From assembly GCF_012524115.1 (NCBI RefSeq), contig NZ_JAAZWB010000081.1, forward strand, positions 124,001-188,000: a stretch of DNA of 64,000 nucleotides, in the 5' to 3' direction. The notes beneath the pieces are model-generated. The model had not been told where the DNA came from and searched no databases. It was given only the letters and a program-made list of their open reading frames with translations. Positions 1 to 8,892 of the stretch are shown piece by piece. The position numbers and the translations under genes are program-made. The DNA comes from Bacillus sp. RO1 (GTDB lineage: Bacteria > Bacillota > Bacilli > Bacillales > Bacillaceae_I). Every line of letters begins with the position of its first letter. Within the stretch, counting starts at the first letter, position 1.

Positions 1-162
1 ACACAAACCACCCAAACAACCGAAGACCTACAAGCCCAAATCAAAGAACTAAAAATCGAAAACAGCAAACTAAAAACCGAAAACGCCAAACTCCTAAAAA
101 AAATGCAACACCAACAAAAACAAACCCAAACAACCAAAAACACAACCAACAACAACAATTAA
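1..162 (+). CDS. C-terminal tail of an unidentified coiled-coil protein (partial)
   Basis: An open frame enters from the left edge and stops with TAA at 160-162. The 53 visible residues are very polar, with a heptad-like stretch (IKELKIENSKLKTENAKLL) followed by a Gln/Thr/Asn-rich end. This looks like a leucine-zipper-type coiled coil with a disordered tail. The body of the gene lies outside the window, so I cannot name it. In Bacillus the genes before flhO are usually spoIIID and mbl, and neither ends like this. The coding strand is extremely rich in A and C (first 60 bases: 32 A, 19 C, 5 G, 4 T). Confidence 0.6.
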   Translation, partial: TQTTQTTEDLQAQIKELKIENSKLKTENAKLLKKMQHQQKQTQTTKNTTNNNN

Positions 163-443
163 CAAACAACAAAACGAAAAAGAAAAAACCTTTGGGGGTC
201 TGACCCCCAAAAAAGAACCCAAAAAATAACAAAATCCCCCTCGCGGGGGTCTGACCCCGCCCCTAAGCTCTTATCTCTTCTAAACAAAAGTCAAACCAAC
301 ACCCCAAAGGGCTCTGAACCCCTCTTAAGCCCCAAAAACCTAGTCCTTTAACCTCAAATGCCTATGCCAACCCCTAAAAAGTTATAAACACCTCACGAAG
401 GGTATATACATAACACAACCCTACAATTCGGAGGTGTCCCAAA
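163..443. other. A/C-rich intergenic stretch with GGGGTCTGACCCC palindromes
   Basis: No gene is supported here. The + strand is strongly A/C biased. It holds two clear and one decayed copy of a GGGGTCTGACCCC-type palindrome, listed separately, and otherwise I see nothing. Confidence 0.6.
191..325. repeat. Three REP-like palindromes, GGGGTCTGACCCC type
   Basis: Bases 191-211 form a perfect inverted repeat: ten bases TTTGGGGGTC, one T, then GACCCCCAAA. A second copy with core GGGGTCTGACCCC lies at 246-258, and its left arm can also pair with the CCCCC run at 236-240. A decayed copy (GGGCTCTGAACCCC) is at 308-321. Such palindromes are common as dispersed REP-like sequences in Firmicutes. Here they could also act as terminators for the upstream gene. 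Confidence 0.6.
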
Positions 444-602
444 TTGATCCAAAACCTAATCATAAAGTGGCACACAATCAGAGCAAGCTATCACGAGATC
501 CTCATACAAGACTGCCTAGACGAAACCCTAAAACAATCCCTAATCAAAAAACGTAACTACCATAACCAACAACTTCAAAAATACACACAAATAAGCGCCT
601 AA
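444..602 (+). CDS. Small basic protein of 52 residues, unknown function
   Basis: A TTG start at 444 is preceded by a strong site, GGAGGTG at 430-436, with good spacing. The frame gives 52 residues beginning MIQNLIIKWHTIRASYHE and ending TQISA. It has one Cys and several His and Lys residues, with no signal peptide or membrane segment. A strong rho-independent hairpin begins at the last codons. I do not recognise the family. The ribosome binding site, own terminator and shared A/C-rich codon use argue that it is a real short gene. It lies between the partial gene at the window edge and flhO. Confidence 0.55.
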   Translation: MIQNLIIKWHTIRASYHEILIQDCLDETLKQSLIKKRNYHNQQLQKYTQISA

Positions 603-624
603 ACCAAGGCGCTTATTTCCTTTC
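591..624 (+). terminator. Rho-independent terminator of the 52-residue gene
   Basis: ATAAGCGCC at 591-599 pairs with GGCGCTTAT at 608-616, followed by a T-rich tract. The left arm overlaps the end of the small gene. Confidence 0.7.
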
Positions 625-728
625 CCCCAAACATTCACAAAATTACATATATCGACAATTCAAAATTTATACTATAATAGAAATTAGACAAATATGTACG
701 TTATCAAAACCAAGAGGTGAACCCTATC

Positions 729-1550
729 ATGTTACGTGGATTCCACACAGCAACAGCAGGAATGCTCTCTCAACAACGCAGAATGGAAATGCTATCAAAT
801 AACCTATCCAACGCCAACACACCAGGCTACAAAACAGACCAATCATCCCTAAGAGCATTCCCTGAACTACTGCTCAAAAAAATGGAGCAGGCAAGCATCC
901 CGACAACCAAACCTATTTCATTCAACCAGAACCAAACCATCGGAGCTTTACATACAGGAGTTTACCTCCAGGAAACAGCACCAAAACACACCCAAGGCGA
1001 CCTGCGTCCAACTGGCAACCAAACAGACCTTGCCATCCTAAATCAAACACTACCTGAAGGAGCATCCATCTTCTTCACAGTCGAAAACCAGGACGGCACA
1101 CCAAGATACACAAGAAACGGTAACTTTGCCATCGACCAGCAAGGATATCTAACAACAAACAATGGCTTATTCGTCCTAGACGAAAACAACCAAAGAATTC
1201 AACTCCAATCCGACACGTTCCAACTACAACAAGACGGCACCATTCTGGAAAATGGTATTATCAACTCTAGGATCGGCATCGCCCTTGCACCAAACGCCAA
1301 TGGCCTCACACGAGATAATAACGGTCTATACAGACTGAATAATGGCGAAGCCTTACCGAATACCACGAACATACCAGGAACTGCTTTCCAGATCCTACAA
1401 GGCCATATCGAACGTTCAAACGTCGACACCGCCCAGACAATGGCAGACATGACCGCTGCCTTCCGAGCATTCGAAGCAAACCAAAAAGTCATCCAAGCTT
1501 ACGACATGAGTATGCAAAAAGCAGCCAACGAGATCGGACGAATCAACTAA
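729..1550 (+). CDS. flhO: Flagellar hook-basal body rod protein FlhO (FlgF/FlgG family)
   Basis: A structural protein of the flagellar rod, exported by the flagellar type III apparatus. The start is ATG at 729, giving MLRGFHTATAGML, with AAGAGGTGA at 713-720. The GTG at 717 lies within that site and is unlikely to be used. The 273 residues match the family length. The N terminus has the family signature NNLSNANTPGYK (about residues 25-36), and the C terminus carries the helical SNVDTAQTMADMTAAFRAFE motif. flhP follows after 24 bp, so the two are one operon, as in B. subtilis. A possible promoter lies at 652-678 (TCGACA and TATAAT, with a short 15-bp spacer). Third codon positions are unusually rich in C and A. 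Confidence 0.93.
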   Translation: MLRGFHTATAGMLSQQRRMEMLSNNLSNANTPGYKTDQSSLRAFPELLLKKMEQASIPTTKPISFNQNQTIGALHTGVYLQETAPKHTQGDLRPTGNQTDLAILNQTLPEGASIFFTVENQDGTPRYTRNGNFAIDQQGYLTTNNGLFVLDENNQRIQLQSDTFQLQQDGTILENGIINSRIGIALAPNANGLTRDNNGLYRLNNGEALPNTTNIPGTAFQILQGHIERSNVDTAQTMADMTAAFRAFEANQKVIQAYDMSMQKAANEIGRIN

Positions 1551-1574
1551 CACATCCAGAAAGGAGGAACCTAA

Positions 1575-2411
1575 ATGAACAGAATTATGCTGAACGCAAC
1601 CAACACCATGAACCAGCTTCAAAAGCAGCTGGACACAATCGGCCATAATATCGCCAATGTAGACACGGTCGGCTACAAAAATCGCCAATCAAGCTTTCAA
1701 GAGCTATTGGTTCAACAAACCAACAACCAGACACTGAACCAATATGAAACAATAAGAAATACACCGACGGGAGTCCGTCTTTCATCTGGAGCAGGGCTTG
1801 CGCAAACAAAACTTAACCTCTCACAAGGTTCTTTAAAAACAACCGACCGTATGCTGGACTTTGCCCTAGCTAAAGAAGACCAATTCTTCACAGTGCAGGT
1901 AACGGAGAACGGAGCAACAAGTACCCAATTCACAAGAAATGGTGTATTCTATTTATCACCGATCAACAACACAGAAGTGATGCTCGTAACAGCAGAAGGT
2001 CATCCTGTGCTGGATAGCAGCGAGCAACCAATTGTCTTGCCTGAAAATGTGAAAGAAGTTAAGCTTCAACCTGAAGGGGTTATCTTAGCAGAGTTAACGA
2101 ACGGACAAGCAGTTGCGAGAGAACTGGGAATGGCCCAAGTCATCCGTCCGCAAATGCTACAGGCAAGACCGGGTTCCTTATTTGCGCTACCGCCTGCGGA
2201 TGTTGCTAACCCACAAGATGTTGTGGGAGCCATCCAAGGTGCGGACCGACAAAACATCAGCATCAGACAAGGAATGCTCGAGCAGTCCAACGTGGACCTC
2301 GCATCAGAAATGACAGAAATGACGCTCATGCAGCGTTCTTACCAATTTAATGCTCGGTCCGTTCAATTCGGTGACCAAATGATGGGTCTTGTGAACGGGT
2401 TGAAATCATAA
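1575..2411 (+). CDS. flhP: Flagellar hook-basal body rod protein FlhP (FlgG family)
   Basis: The second rod protein of the flhO-flhP pair, 278 residues. It has a strong AAAGGAGGA site just before ATG 1575. The N-terminal helix carries IGHNIANVDTVGYKNRQ, the conserved NxANxxTxGYK motif. The C terminus has the paired helix SNVDLASEMTEMTLMQRSYQ, which packs against the N terminus in the assembled rod. The EpuA-like gene follows after 28 bp on the same strand, so these genes may be transcribed together. Confidence 0.93.
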   Translation: MNRIMLNATNTMNQLQKQLDTIGHNIANVDTVGYKNRQSSFQELLVQQTNNQTLNQYETIRNTPTGVRLSSGAGLAQTKLNLSQGSLKTTDRMLDFALAKEDQFFTVQVTENGATSTQFTRNGVFYLSPINNTEVMLVTAEGHPVLDSSEQPIVLPENVKEVKLQPEGVILAELTNGQAVARELGMAQVIRPQMLQARPGSLFALPPADVANPQDVVGAIQGADRQNISIRQGMLEQSNVDLASEMTEMTLMQRSYQFNARSVQFGDQMMGLVNGLKS

Positions 2412-2439
2412 TGAATACAGGCAAAGAGGAGGTTGCGCA

Positions 2440-2742
2440 ATGGAGCAAAAAGAATCAAAAAAGAGCTTAACTAGGGAAGAGTTGCGCAAAGCTCAGAAAA
2501 ATAAAGCAAAACATCAAGAGGAAATAGCAGCATCAGAGGAACAGGAACGCCCAGAAAAATTAAAATGGCGTATCCGTCTTATTCCGATCTGGTTGCGAAT
2601 TCTAATCCTCATCGCAGCAATGGCAGTAGCTGTTGTCGCTGGAGCGATGGTAGGCTATGGAGTGCTTGGAGGAGGAGATCCAATGGATGTCCTTGAAAAG
2701 GAAACCTGGCAGCATATATTTGATCTGGTCAACAAAGAATAA
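2440..2742 (+). CDS. EpuA-like small membrane protein (DNA-directed RNA polymerase subunit beta family)
   Basis: 100 residues: a charged Lys/Glu-rich cytoplasmic N terminus (about 1-45), one membrane segment (about 52-76) and a conserved outer end with GYGVLGGGDPMDV followed by a Trp/His-containing tail. This fits the EpuA family (PF11772). That family is often mis-titled as an RNA polymerase beta subunit but looks like a single-pass membrane protein of unknown role. AAAGAGGAGG precedes the ATG. It sits between flhP and fabZ, and a hairpin overlaps its stop codon. Confidence 0.85.
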   Translation: MEQKESKKSLTREELRKAQKNKAKHQEEIAASEEQERPEKLKWRIRLIPIWLRILILIAAMAVAVVAGAMVGYGVLGGGDPMDVLEKETWQHIFDLVNKE

Positions 2743-2772
2743 GGAAGCCTTACATAGGACTTCCTATTTTTT
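2742..2772 (+). terminator. Terminator after the EpuA-like gene
   Basis: AGGAAG at 2742-2747 pairs with CTTCCT at 2760-2765, with an inner CC/GG extension. ATTTTTT follows. Confidence 0.6.
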
Positions 2773-2821
2773 ATGCCTTCCTTTATAATTGTAAGTAACT
2801 ATTAGTAGGAGGTCTTAAAAC

Positions 2822-3253
2822 ATGCTTGATATTAACCAAATCAAAGAAATCATTCCACATAGATACCCGTTCCTTTTAGTCGACAGAATCATTGAAATGG
2901 AAGAGGGCCAACGCGCAATCGGCATCAAAAACGTAACAGCCAATGAAGAGTTCTTCAACGGGCACTTTCCTGAGTTCCCAGTTATGCCTGGTGTATTAAT
3001 CGTAGAGGCCTTGGCCCAAGTCGGAGCTGTAGCCATGCTGAAAAAAGAAGAAAACAAAGGGCGTCTTGCTTTCTTCACAGGTATCGACAACTGCAGATTC
3101 AAAAAACAAGTAGTGCCTGGGGACCAGCTTAGACTGGAAGTGGAAATGACCCGTGTACGCGGCAGTATCGGCAAAGGAAAAGGTACTGCAACGGTAGATG
3201 GACAGCTTGTCTGCGAACTGGAAATGATGTTTGCGCTAGGACCAAAGCAGTAA
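2822..3253 (+). CDS. fabZ: 3-hydroxyacyl-ACP dehydratase FabZ
   Basis: Dehydrates 3-hydroxyacyl-ACP to trans-2-enoyl-ACP in the cytosolic type II fatty-acid elongation cycle. The 143-residue hot-dog protein begins with [20 protein letters not shown]. It carries the catalytic His48 in [12 protein letters not shown] and Glu62 in VEALAQ. Length and motifs are normal, and AGGAGG precedes ATG 2822. A position after flhO-flhP and EpuA is typical of Bacillus. Confidence 0.96.
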   Translation: MLDINQIKEIIPHRYPFLLVDRIIEMEEGQRAIGIKNVTANEEFFNGHFPEFPVMPGVLIVEALAQVGAVAMLKKEENKGRLAFFTGIDNCRFKKQVVPGDQLRLEVEMTRVRGSIGKGKGTATVDGQLVCELEMMFALGPKQ

Positions 3254-3372
3254 TTTGAAGAAATTTGCAAAAGTCATGCAAGCTTTCTCGAAAAATGGGG
3301 AATATAAAAAGGGACCAAGCAACTTGAATTAAATAGGTCTTGAAATTCCATTTATGAAAGGAGAAGGTTTAT

Positions 3373-3612
3373 ATGAACAGCAAATGGTTATTAAAATTAA
3401 CTGGTACTGCTTTAGCAGCGATGCTAATTACAGGATGTGCAGCAAACAATCAGGATGTTCCTCCGCCAGAAGAAGAGCCACCAATGGAAGAACCTGCAGA
3501 TCCTGAAATGGAAGATGAGAACAACATGGAAGAGGAAATGGAAGAAGAAGGTAATGAAATGGAAGAAGAGATGGATGAAATGGAAGAGGACATGGAGAAC
3601 GACGAGCAATAA
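3373..3612 (+). CDS. Small acidic lipoprotein
   Basis: 79 residues with a signal peptide ending in the lipobox LITGC (Cys22), so it should be lipid-anchored on the outer face of the membrane. The mature part is almost entirely Glu, Met, Asp and Pro, with repeats of the type MEEEMEEE. Low-complexity acidic tails of this kind are usually disordered and may bind cations, but I do not recognise a function. AAAGGAGAAGG precedes ATG 3373. It has its own terminator. Confidence 0.75.
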   Translation: MNSKWLLKLTGTALAAMLITGCAANNQDVPPPEEEPPMEEPADPEMEDENNMEEEMEEEGNEMEEEMDEMEEDMENDEQ

Positions 3613-3632
3613 TCTCTTTGTTTCATACAACG

Positions 3633-3663
3633 GGGACAGTTCACAAGGCTGTCCCTCTTTTTA
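3633..3663. terminator. Terminator between convergent genes
   Basis: GGGACAG at 3633-3639 pairs with CTGTCCC at 3649-3655, then TCTTTTTAT. It closes the lipoprotein gene and may also serve the convergent gene at 3674. Confidence 0.75.
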
Positions 3664-3673
3664 TATATGGGGT

Positions 3674-4141
3674 TTACTCTTTATAGTCCCACACAATCCT
3701 CCACTCATCTTCTTCCTGAACCACATATACATACTGCACAAATAAAAAATGTCCATACTTCCCATGATACTCCTGCCTCACTTCAAACTTATACGCAGTA
3801 TCAAAAGCTTCCCCATCCTTCTCGAACCTCCAATCCGAAAGCTCAATCGGTTCGCCAACGTCATATGAAAAAGTATCTGCACCAAAGTGCCCATTGAAGA
3901 CATGTGCCCGATCTTGCGCGTAGGCCCCTCTGGCAAACCTTGCTTGCATCGATGAATGTAACAACTCCCAAGACCTTCCGTAATTCGCCGTACTCTCATA
4001 GTCGTAAAAATTGGCCACGATATTCTTTGCTTTTCTTTCCTCATCTAAGAAGAAAGCAGACAATAGTATATATAATAAAAAAATAAACAACCCTAATCCG
4101 ATAATTGGAACAAGTATATGGTTTTTTCTTCTCCTGCGCAT
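3674..4141 (-). CDS. Single-pass membrane protein, unknown function
   Basis: The start is placed at ATG 4141 because AGGGGAG lies six bases before it. This gives 155 residues, starting MRRRRKN. A basic N terminus is followed by one membrane segment (about 8-31) and an extracellular domain. That domain ends with a repeated aromatic pattern (LFVQYVYVVQEEDEWRIVWDYKE region), like the NTF2-like DUF4878/DUF4829 domains of Bacillus surface proteins. I infer a membrane-anchored NTF2-like protein without a known ligand. It converges on the lipoprotein gene. Confidence 0.65.
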   Translation of the reverse strand: MRRRRKNHILVPIIGLGLFIFLLYILLSAFFLDEERKAKNIVANFYDYESTANYGRSWELLHSSMQARFARGAYAQDRAHVFNGHFGADTFSYDVGEPIELSDWRFEKDGEAFDTAYKFEVRQEYHGKYGHFLFVQYVYVVQEEDEWRIVWDYKE

Positions 4142-4303
4142 TGTCATCTCCCCTAAGTTGTCCCCGGCATATAATTCAATATATGCACCCCCATAAAAAT
4201 TATTTGTTGTTCGACAAACATCCTCATACATTCGACAAATTCCGATATAATTGAAAAAAATTTCATTAATTTTATTGGGATTTCTTAATATTTTCCTCTT
4301 TTA

Positions 4304-4357
4304 TTACAAAGAAATTACAATTAATATGTAGATATGCCAGAAAAACTGAACTATAAT
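4304..4357 (+). promoter_or_regulatory. Candidate promoter with two Pho-box-like repeats
   Basis: TTACAA occurs at 4304-4309 and 4315-4320, exactly 11 bp apart as in PhoP binding sites, and the flanking steps match poorly. TATAAT follows at 4352-4357, with no good -35. This may drive the exopolysaccharide locus. Confidence 0.35.
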
Positions 4358-4425
4358 AGTGTCTATGTGAAATAAATTGAAGAAATATGTAGAAAAGTAA
4401 TTTAACTATAAAAACGGAGGCTCAC

Positions 4426-5172
4426 ATGGAAGAAACAATCAGTCTAAAAGAAATATTCCAAACAATAAAAAAACGTTTATGGCTCATCGTACTCTTAACC
4501 GTCGTATTAACAACAGTCAGTGGAGTAGTGAGCTATTTCTTATTAACTCCAATCTATCAATCTTCTACGCAGCTATTAGTCAATCAATCTAAAAATGAAC
4601 AAGGTACGGTAGATGTAAACCAAATCCGTTCCAATGTGGAAATCATCAGTACGTATAATGTCATCATTAAAAGCCCAGCCATTCTTGATACAGTAAGTAC
4701 GGAATTAGGTGGGGAAGAAACGGCATCATCCCTCAACTCTATCATATCAGTAGGTCCAGAAGGGACTTCTCAAATACTTAAGATTACAGTGGAACATCCA
4801 GACCCAGTCATGGCAGCAAAGATTGCCAATACTACGGCTGAAGTGTTCCAAAGCAAAGTGATGGATCTGATGAATGTAGACAATGTGACGATCTTATCAC
4901 CTGCTCAAATAGGTGAAAATCCTTCCCCAATCAAGCCCCAACCTATACTTAACATGGCAATTGCCTTCGTAATAGGATTGATGGCAGGTGTGGGACTAGC
5001 ATTCTTATTAGAGTTCCTGGATAACACAGTAAAGAACGAACAAGATGTAGAAAAACTATTAAACCTACCTGTCCTTGGCTCTATCACCGTTATTGAAGAC
5101 AAAGACATCCAAGAAGCAATGCAAAGGAACCAATTAAAAGCAAGAACAAGAGGTGAGACAGTTGGCTCTTAG
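4426..5172 (+). CDS. Polysaccharide chain-length / BY-kinase modulator (Wzz family, YwqC/CapA-like)
   Basis: A 248-residue membrane protein with two transmembrane helices (about 17-38 and 173-193) enclosing an extracellular loop, the Wzz domain layout. Proteins of this kind set polymer length and activate the partner bacterial tyrosine kinase through their cytoplasmic C terminus. The C-terminal tail overlaps the kinase gene by 11 bp, indicating translational coupling. ACGGAGG precedes ATG 4426. It is the first gene of the exopolysaccharide locus, equivalent to epsA in B. subtilis. Confidence 0.9.
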   Translation: MEETISLKEIFQTIKKRLWLIVLLTVVLTTVSGVVSYFLLTPIYQSSTQLLVNQSKNEQGTVDVNQIRSNVEIISTYNVIIKSPAILDTVSTELGGEETASSLNSIISVGPEGTSQILKITVEHPDPVMAAKIANTTAEVFQSKVMDLMNVDNVTILSPAQIGENPSPIKPQPILNMAIAFVIGLMAGVGLAFLLEFLDNTVKNEQDVEKLLNLPVLGSITVIEDKDIQEAMQRNQLKARTRGETVGS

Positions 5173-5869
5173 AAAAAAACTAAAGAAAACGACAAAAGCA
5201 ACCACTAGCAGACACTTGATATCAGACAAGCTGCCAAAGTCTCCGATATCTGAGCAATATAGAACAATCCGAACAAATATCCAATTTTCCGCGGTAGACC
5301 AGGAATTACGTTCCATCATGATTACCTCCACTGGTCCAGCAGAAGGGAAATCCACAACGGCAAGTAACCTAGCGGTAGTGAATGCGCAGCAAGGAAAAAA
5401 AGTATTGTTTATTGATGCAGACATGCGTAAACCAACTGCACATTACACTTTCCAACAGGATAATTTCAGAGGCTTGACGACGGTATTGACAAGGCAAACG
5501 TTCCTAAGTGAGACAATTCAGCCAACTCGTATTGATAACCTTGATATTCTGACAAGTGGCCCGATTCCTCCTAATCCGGCTGAACTTCTTAGTTCCCGTG
5601 CGATGGACGATCTGCTTGCTGCCGCATACCAAAGTTACGATCTGGTTGTAATCGATACCCCTCCTGTACTTGCGGTAACAGATGCTCAAATACTAGCAAA
5701 TCAATGCGACGGAACAGTTCTTGTAGTAGCAAGCGGATCCACAGACCAAGAAAGTGCCGTGAAAGCAAAAGACCTATTGGAATCTGCAAAAGCTAAATTG
5801 CTTGGCGTCGTATTAAATATGAAAAAGAAAAGTGACAATTCGTATTACTACTATTATGGCGGAAAATAA
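5162..5869 (+). CDS. BY-type tyrosine-protein kinase (YwqD/CapB/EpsB-like)
   Basis: An autophosphorylating kinase that works with the upstream modulator to control polymer synthesis. I chose TTG 5162, giving MALRKKLKK, because AGAGGTGA (5149-5156) is correctly spaced and family members start with MALRK. The GTG at 5153 overlaps that site. The 235 residues contain Walker A GPAEGKST (about 58-65), Walker A' [11 protein letters not shown] (about 81-91), Walker B LVVIDTPP (about 161-168) and a C-terminal tyrosine cluster [11 protein letters not shown]-glucose dehydrogenases are known substrates of such kinases, and two are encoded in this window. Confidence 0.92.
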   Translation: MALRKKLKKTTKATTSRHLISDKLPKSPISEQYRTIRTNIQFSAVDQELRSIMITSTGPAEGKSTTASNLAVVNAQQGKKVLFIDADMRKPTAHYTFQQDNFRGLTTVLTRQTFLSETIQPTRIDNLDILTSGPIPPNPAELLSSRAMDDLLAAAYQSYDLVVIDTPPVLAVTDAQILANQCDGTVLVVASGSTDQESAVKAKDLLESAKAKLLGVVLNMKKKSDNSYYYYYGGK

Positions 5870-5895
5870 GAGGATTCTTCATCCTCCTATTTTTC
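5870..5895 (+). terminator. Weak terminator or attenuator after the kinase gene
   Basis: GAGGAT at 5870-5875 pairs with ATCCTC at 5881-5886 across a five-base loop, followed by CTATTTTT. Read-through into the next gene is plausible. Confidence 0.5.
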
Positions 5896-5963
5896 GGAAA
5901 TGAACCATGACTATATTACTATAATTATAATAATAAATTCAAAAGAAAAGGAGGGTTCCACCT

Positions 5964-7799
5964 ATGACGTACAAAAAGAGGTTATCCTTACTAATTATTG
6001 TTGATTCATTAATTGTCCTATCATCCATCTATGTGAGTTTCTGGATGTTGATACCCGATCTTAATATTTTCAGCTCCAAAACGTTGCTTCTAAGCTCGTT
6101 AACCTTAGTCATTTGGCATCACCTATTTGCTTATACATACAAGCTTTATCATAAGGCATGGGAATATGCGAGTATTGGAGAGTTAATGGGGATTACAAAA
6201 GCTGTGACCTACTCCGTTACGGTAGCAGGTTTTGTGCAACTTCTAGTTATCGGCAATGTATACGTTCGTGCACTCATCATTACCTGGATGCTACATATGA
6301 TTCTAATCGGTGGATCCCGCTTTTCTTGGCGTGTATACCGAGACTTCTATAATAAGAAAAACAAAAATAAAAAACGCACCCTCATCGTCGGTGCAGGTGC
6401 AGCAGGAACAATGGTAGCCCGACAACTCCTTCAAAACAGAGATGCGGAGCTAATTCCGGTGGCATTTGTCGACGATGACCCGAAAAAACAAAAGCTACAA
6501 ATTTTAGGCGTACCGGTTAATGGTGAAGTCAGTGATATTGAATCTGTTGTAGAAGCAATGGAAATTGACAACATCATCATAGCTATCCCATCCCTAGGAA
6601 AAAAAGAAATCAACACCATCTACCAAGAATGCGTAAAAACAGATGCAAAAACAAAGATTATCCCGATGCTAGAAGACCTAATGTCAGGTAAAGTTTCTGT
6701 CAATGAGTTCCGGGATGTAGAAGTAGAAGACTTACTAGGAAGAGATCCGGTAAAACTTGATATGGCAAGTATCTCGGAATCTATCACGGGGAAAACAGTT
6801 CTCGTAACAGGAGCAGGTGGGTCCATCGGATCGGAAATCTGTCGTCAGATATCTAATTTCACTCCGAAAAACCTAATCCTACTCGGTCACGGAGAAAACA
6901 GCATCTACTCCATTGAGTTGGAGTTGCGTACAACATACGATACAACTATAAACATCTATACTGAAATTGCAGATATACAAGATAGAAGTAAGATTTTCTC
7001 AATCATGGAAAAATACAAGCCAGATGTTGTTTATCATGCGGCAGCTCATAAGCATGTCCCATTAATGGAACGCAACCCGGAAGAAGCAGTGAAAAACAAC
7101 ATCTTCGGGTCTCAAAATGTTGCAGAAGCGGCGGATACCTTCGGAGTTAATACATTTGTGCTCGTTTCTTCCGACAAAGCAGTAAACCCGACCAACATCA
7201 TGGGATCCACTAAGCGTTTTGCAGAAATGGTGGTCCAGCAGCTGGCACAGGAAAGCAAGACGAAATTTGTGGCTGTTCGCTTTGGGAACGTACTTGGAAG
7301 CAGAGGAAGTGTTATTCCTCTATTTAAAAAGCAGATTCAGGCTGGCGGTCCGGTAACCGTGACACATCCAGATATGACTCGTTATTTCATGACCATACCA
7401 GAGGCATCGAGATTAGTTATCCAAGCCGGCACCTTAGCTCGCGGTGGAGAGGTCTTTGTATTGGATATGGGAGATCCGGTAAAGATTGTCGACCTTGCGA
7501 AAAACTTAATCACTCTTTCCGGCTACTCCATCGATGAGATTGGAATCAAGTACTCCGGCATTAGGCCTGGAGAAAAGATGTACGAAGAATTACTGAACGA
7601 AAATGAAATTCATAAAGCGGATGTTTTCCCGAAAATCCACATTGGGAAGGCGCCGTTAAAAGATCAAGAAATATTAGCTTACTTCTTGAGAAACTTCGAA
7701 ACGATGAGTGAGACTGAAATGAGGACCTATCTTCTTTCAGTCGCGAACAACAGAGAAGAAGAGTTGCAACACTTATTCAAACAAACAGTTTCTATATAA
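5964..7799 (+). CDS. Membrane-bound UDP-sugar 4,6-dehydratase (CapD/EpsC/PglF family)
   Basis: Expected to convert UDP-GlcNAc to the 4-keto-6-deoxy sugar, the first step to bacillosamine. The protein is 611 residues: four or five N-terminal membrane helices (to about 115), a first Rossmann-like domain with GAGAAGTMVARQLL (about 144), and the catalytic SDR domain starting GAGGSIGSEI (about 284). That domain carries the signature SSDKAVNPTNIMGSTKR (about 402). Size and motifs match full-length EpsC/PglF-type enzymes. AAAGGAGGG precedes ATG 5964. The aminotransferase, acetyltransferase and phosphoglycosyl transferase that would use its product lie at 9.5-11.9 kb. Confidence 0.93.
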   Translation: MTYKKRLSLLIIVDSLIVLSSIYVSFWMLIPDLNIFSSKTLLLSSLTLVIWHHLFAYTYKLYHKAWEYASIGELMGITKAVTYSVTVAGFVQLLVIGNVYVRALIITWMLHMILIGGSRFSWRVYRDFYNKKNKNKKRTLIVGAGAAGTMVARQLLQNRDAELIPVAFVDDDPKKQKLQILGVPVNGEVSDIESVVEAMEIDNIIIAIPSLGKKEINTIYQECVKTDAKTKIIPMLEDLMSGKVSVNEFRDVEVEDLLGRDPVKLDMASISESITGKTVLVTGAGGSIGSEICRQISNFTPKNLILLGHGENSIYSIELELRTTYDTTINIYTEIADIQDRSKIFSIMEKYKPDVVYHAAAHKHVPLMERNPEEAVKNNIFGSQNVAEAADTFGVNTFVLVSSDKAVNPTNIMGSTKRFAEMVVQQLAQESKTKFVAVRFGNVLGSRGSVIPLFKKQIQAGGPVTVTHPDMTRYFMTIPEASRLVIQAGTLARGGEVFVLDMGDPVKIVDLAKNLITLSGYSIDEIGIKYSGIRPGEKMYEELLNENEIHKADVFPKIHIGKAPLKDQEILAYFLRNFETMSETEMRTYLLSVANNREEELQHLFKQTVSI

Positions 7800-7814
7800 A
7801 AGGAGGAAATCGAC

Positions 7815-8708
7815 ATGCAAAAGGTACGAAAAGCCATTATTCCAGCAGCAGGACTAGGGACAAGATTCCTTCCTGCAACCAAAGCACAGCCAAAAGAAAT
7901 GCTGCCAATCGTGGATAAACCGACCATCCAGTTCATCATTGAAGAAGCAGTTGCTTCTGGAATAGAAGATATCATCATTGTAAGTGGTCGCGGCAAGCGT
8001 GCAATTGAAGATCATTTCGATAAATCCTATGAGTTAGAAGAAACGTTGGAAAAGAAGGGCAAATTTGAGCAGTTGGAAGAGATTCAAGCGATTTCGAAGC
8101 TAGCAAATATCCATTATATCCGACAAAAGGAACCGCTTGGCTTGGGACATGCAATCGGGTGTGCGAAACGTTTTATCGGAGACGAGCCATTTGCGGTACT
8201 ACTTGGGGACGACATTGTATACTCACCAGAGAAACCATGCTTGAAGCAGTTGATCGAAGTGTACGAACGATATAACTCTTCCGTTTTAGGTGTCCAACAG
8301 GTGCCGATGGAGGATGTATCCAAGTATGGTGTCATCTCCAAGAAAGCTGGAGAGATCGCCGAGCATTGCTTCCATATTGACAGCTTAGTAGAAAAACCAA
8401 AAATGGAAGATGCCCCATCTAACCATGCCATAATGGGAAGATACATACTTAGACCTGAGATTTTTGACATACTCGAAACACAAGCCCCTGGTGCTGGTGG
8501 AGAGATTCAATTAACAGATGCGATTAAAGAATTAAATGAAAAACAAATGGTCGTAGCTTATGAGTTTAGTGGAGTACGCCATGATGTTGGAGATAAGTTT
8601 GGATTTATTAAGGCCCAGTTGGATTTTGCCTTAGAGAGAGAGGATTTACGAGAGCAGATTATCGAGTATATGGAACTACTAGTAGAAAAAGCGAAAACTA
8701 GTGTTTAA
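7815..8708 (+). CDS. gtaB: UTP-glucose-1-phosphate uridylyltransferase (GtaB/GalU)
   Basis: Makes UDP-glucose from UTP and glucose-1-phosphate in the cytosol. The 297 residues open with the nucleotide-binding motif [19 protein letters not shown], followed by the conserved [21 protein letters not shown] precedes ATG 7815, and the gene follows the dehydratase after 15 bp. The product feeds the two UDP-glucose dehydrogenases encoded at 17.5 and 36.9 kb, and probably glycolipid and teichoic acid synthesis. Confidence 0.96.
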   Translation: MQKVRKAIIPAAGLGTRFLPATKAQPKEMLPIVDKPTIQFIIEEAVASGIEDIIIVSGRGKRAIEDHFDKSYELEETLEKKGKFEQLEEIQAISKLANIHYIRQKEPLGLGHAIGCAKRFIGDEPFAVLLGDDIVYSPEKPCLKQLIEVYERYNSSVLGVQQVPMEDVSKYGVISKKAGEIAEHCFHIDSLVEKPKMEDAPSNHAIMGRYILRPEIFDILETQAPGAGGEIQLTDAIKELNEKQMVVAYEFSGVRHDVGDKFGFIKAQLDFALEREDLREQIIEYMELLVEKAKTSV

Positions 8709-8832
8709 GTAGAAGAAGTAATAACAAGGTGATGTCTCCTTACCTTTATCATTGGGGGCACTCGGTTGCACTGTGGGTGGGGAGTGATCTCCACCTTAGA
8801 TACGAGGAGTTATCAGTGGTGTGGTGTGAGGT

Positions 8833-8859
8833 GGGGTTAAATGCCCCTTTATTTTTTTG
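8833..8859 (+). terminator. Putative terminator after gtaB
   Basis: GGGG at 8833-8836 and CCCC at 8844-8847 form a short stem, followed by TTTATTTTTTT. The stem is short, so confidence is moderate. Confidence 0.45.
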
Positions 8860-8892
8860 TGTATAAATACATCATAGGGTTGGTGTAAATAC

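Noticed and set aside
8709-8880. tRNA or T-box leader
   Set aside because: G/T-rich sequence without a cloverleaf or the T-box TGGNACCGCG motif.
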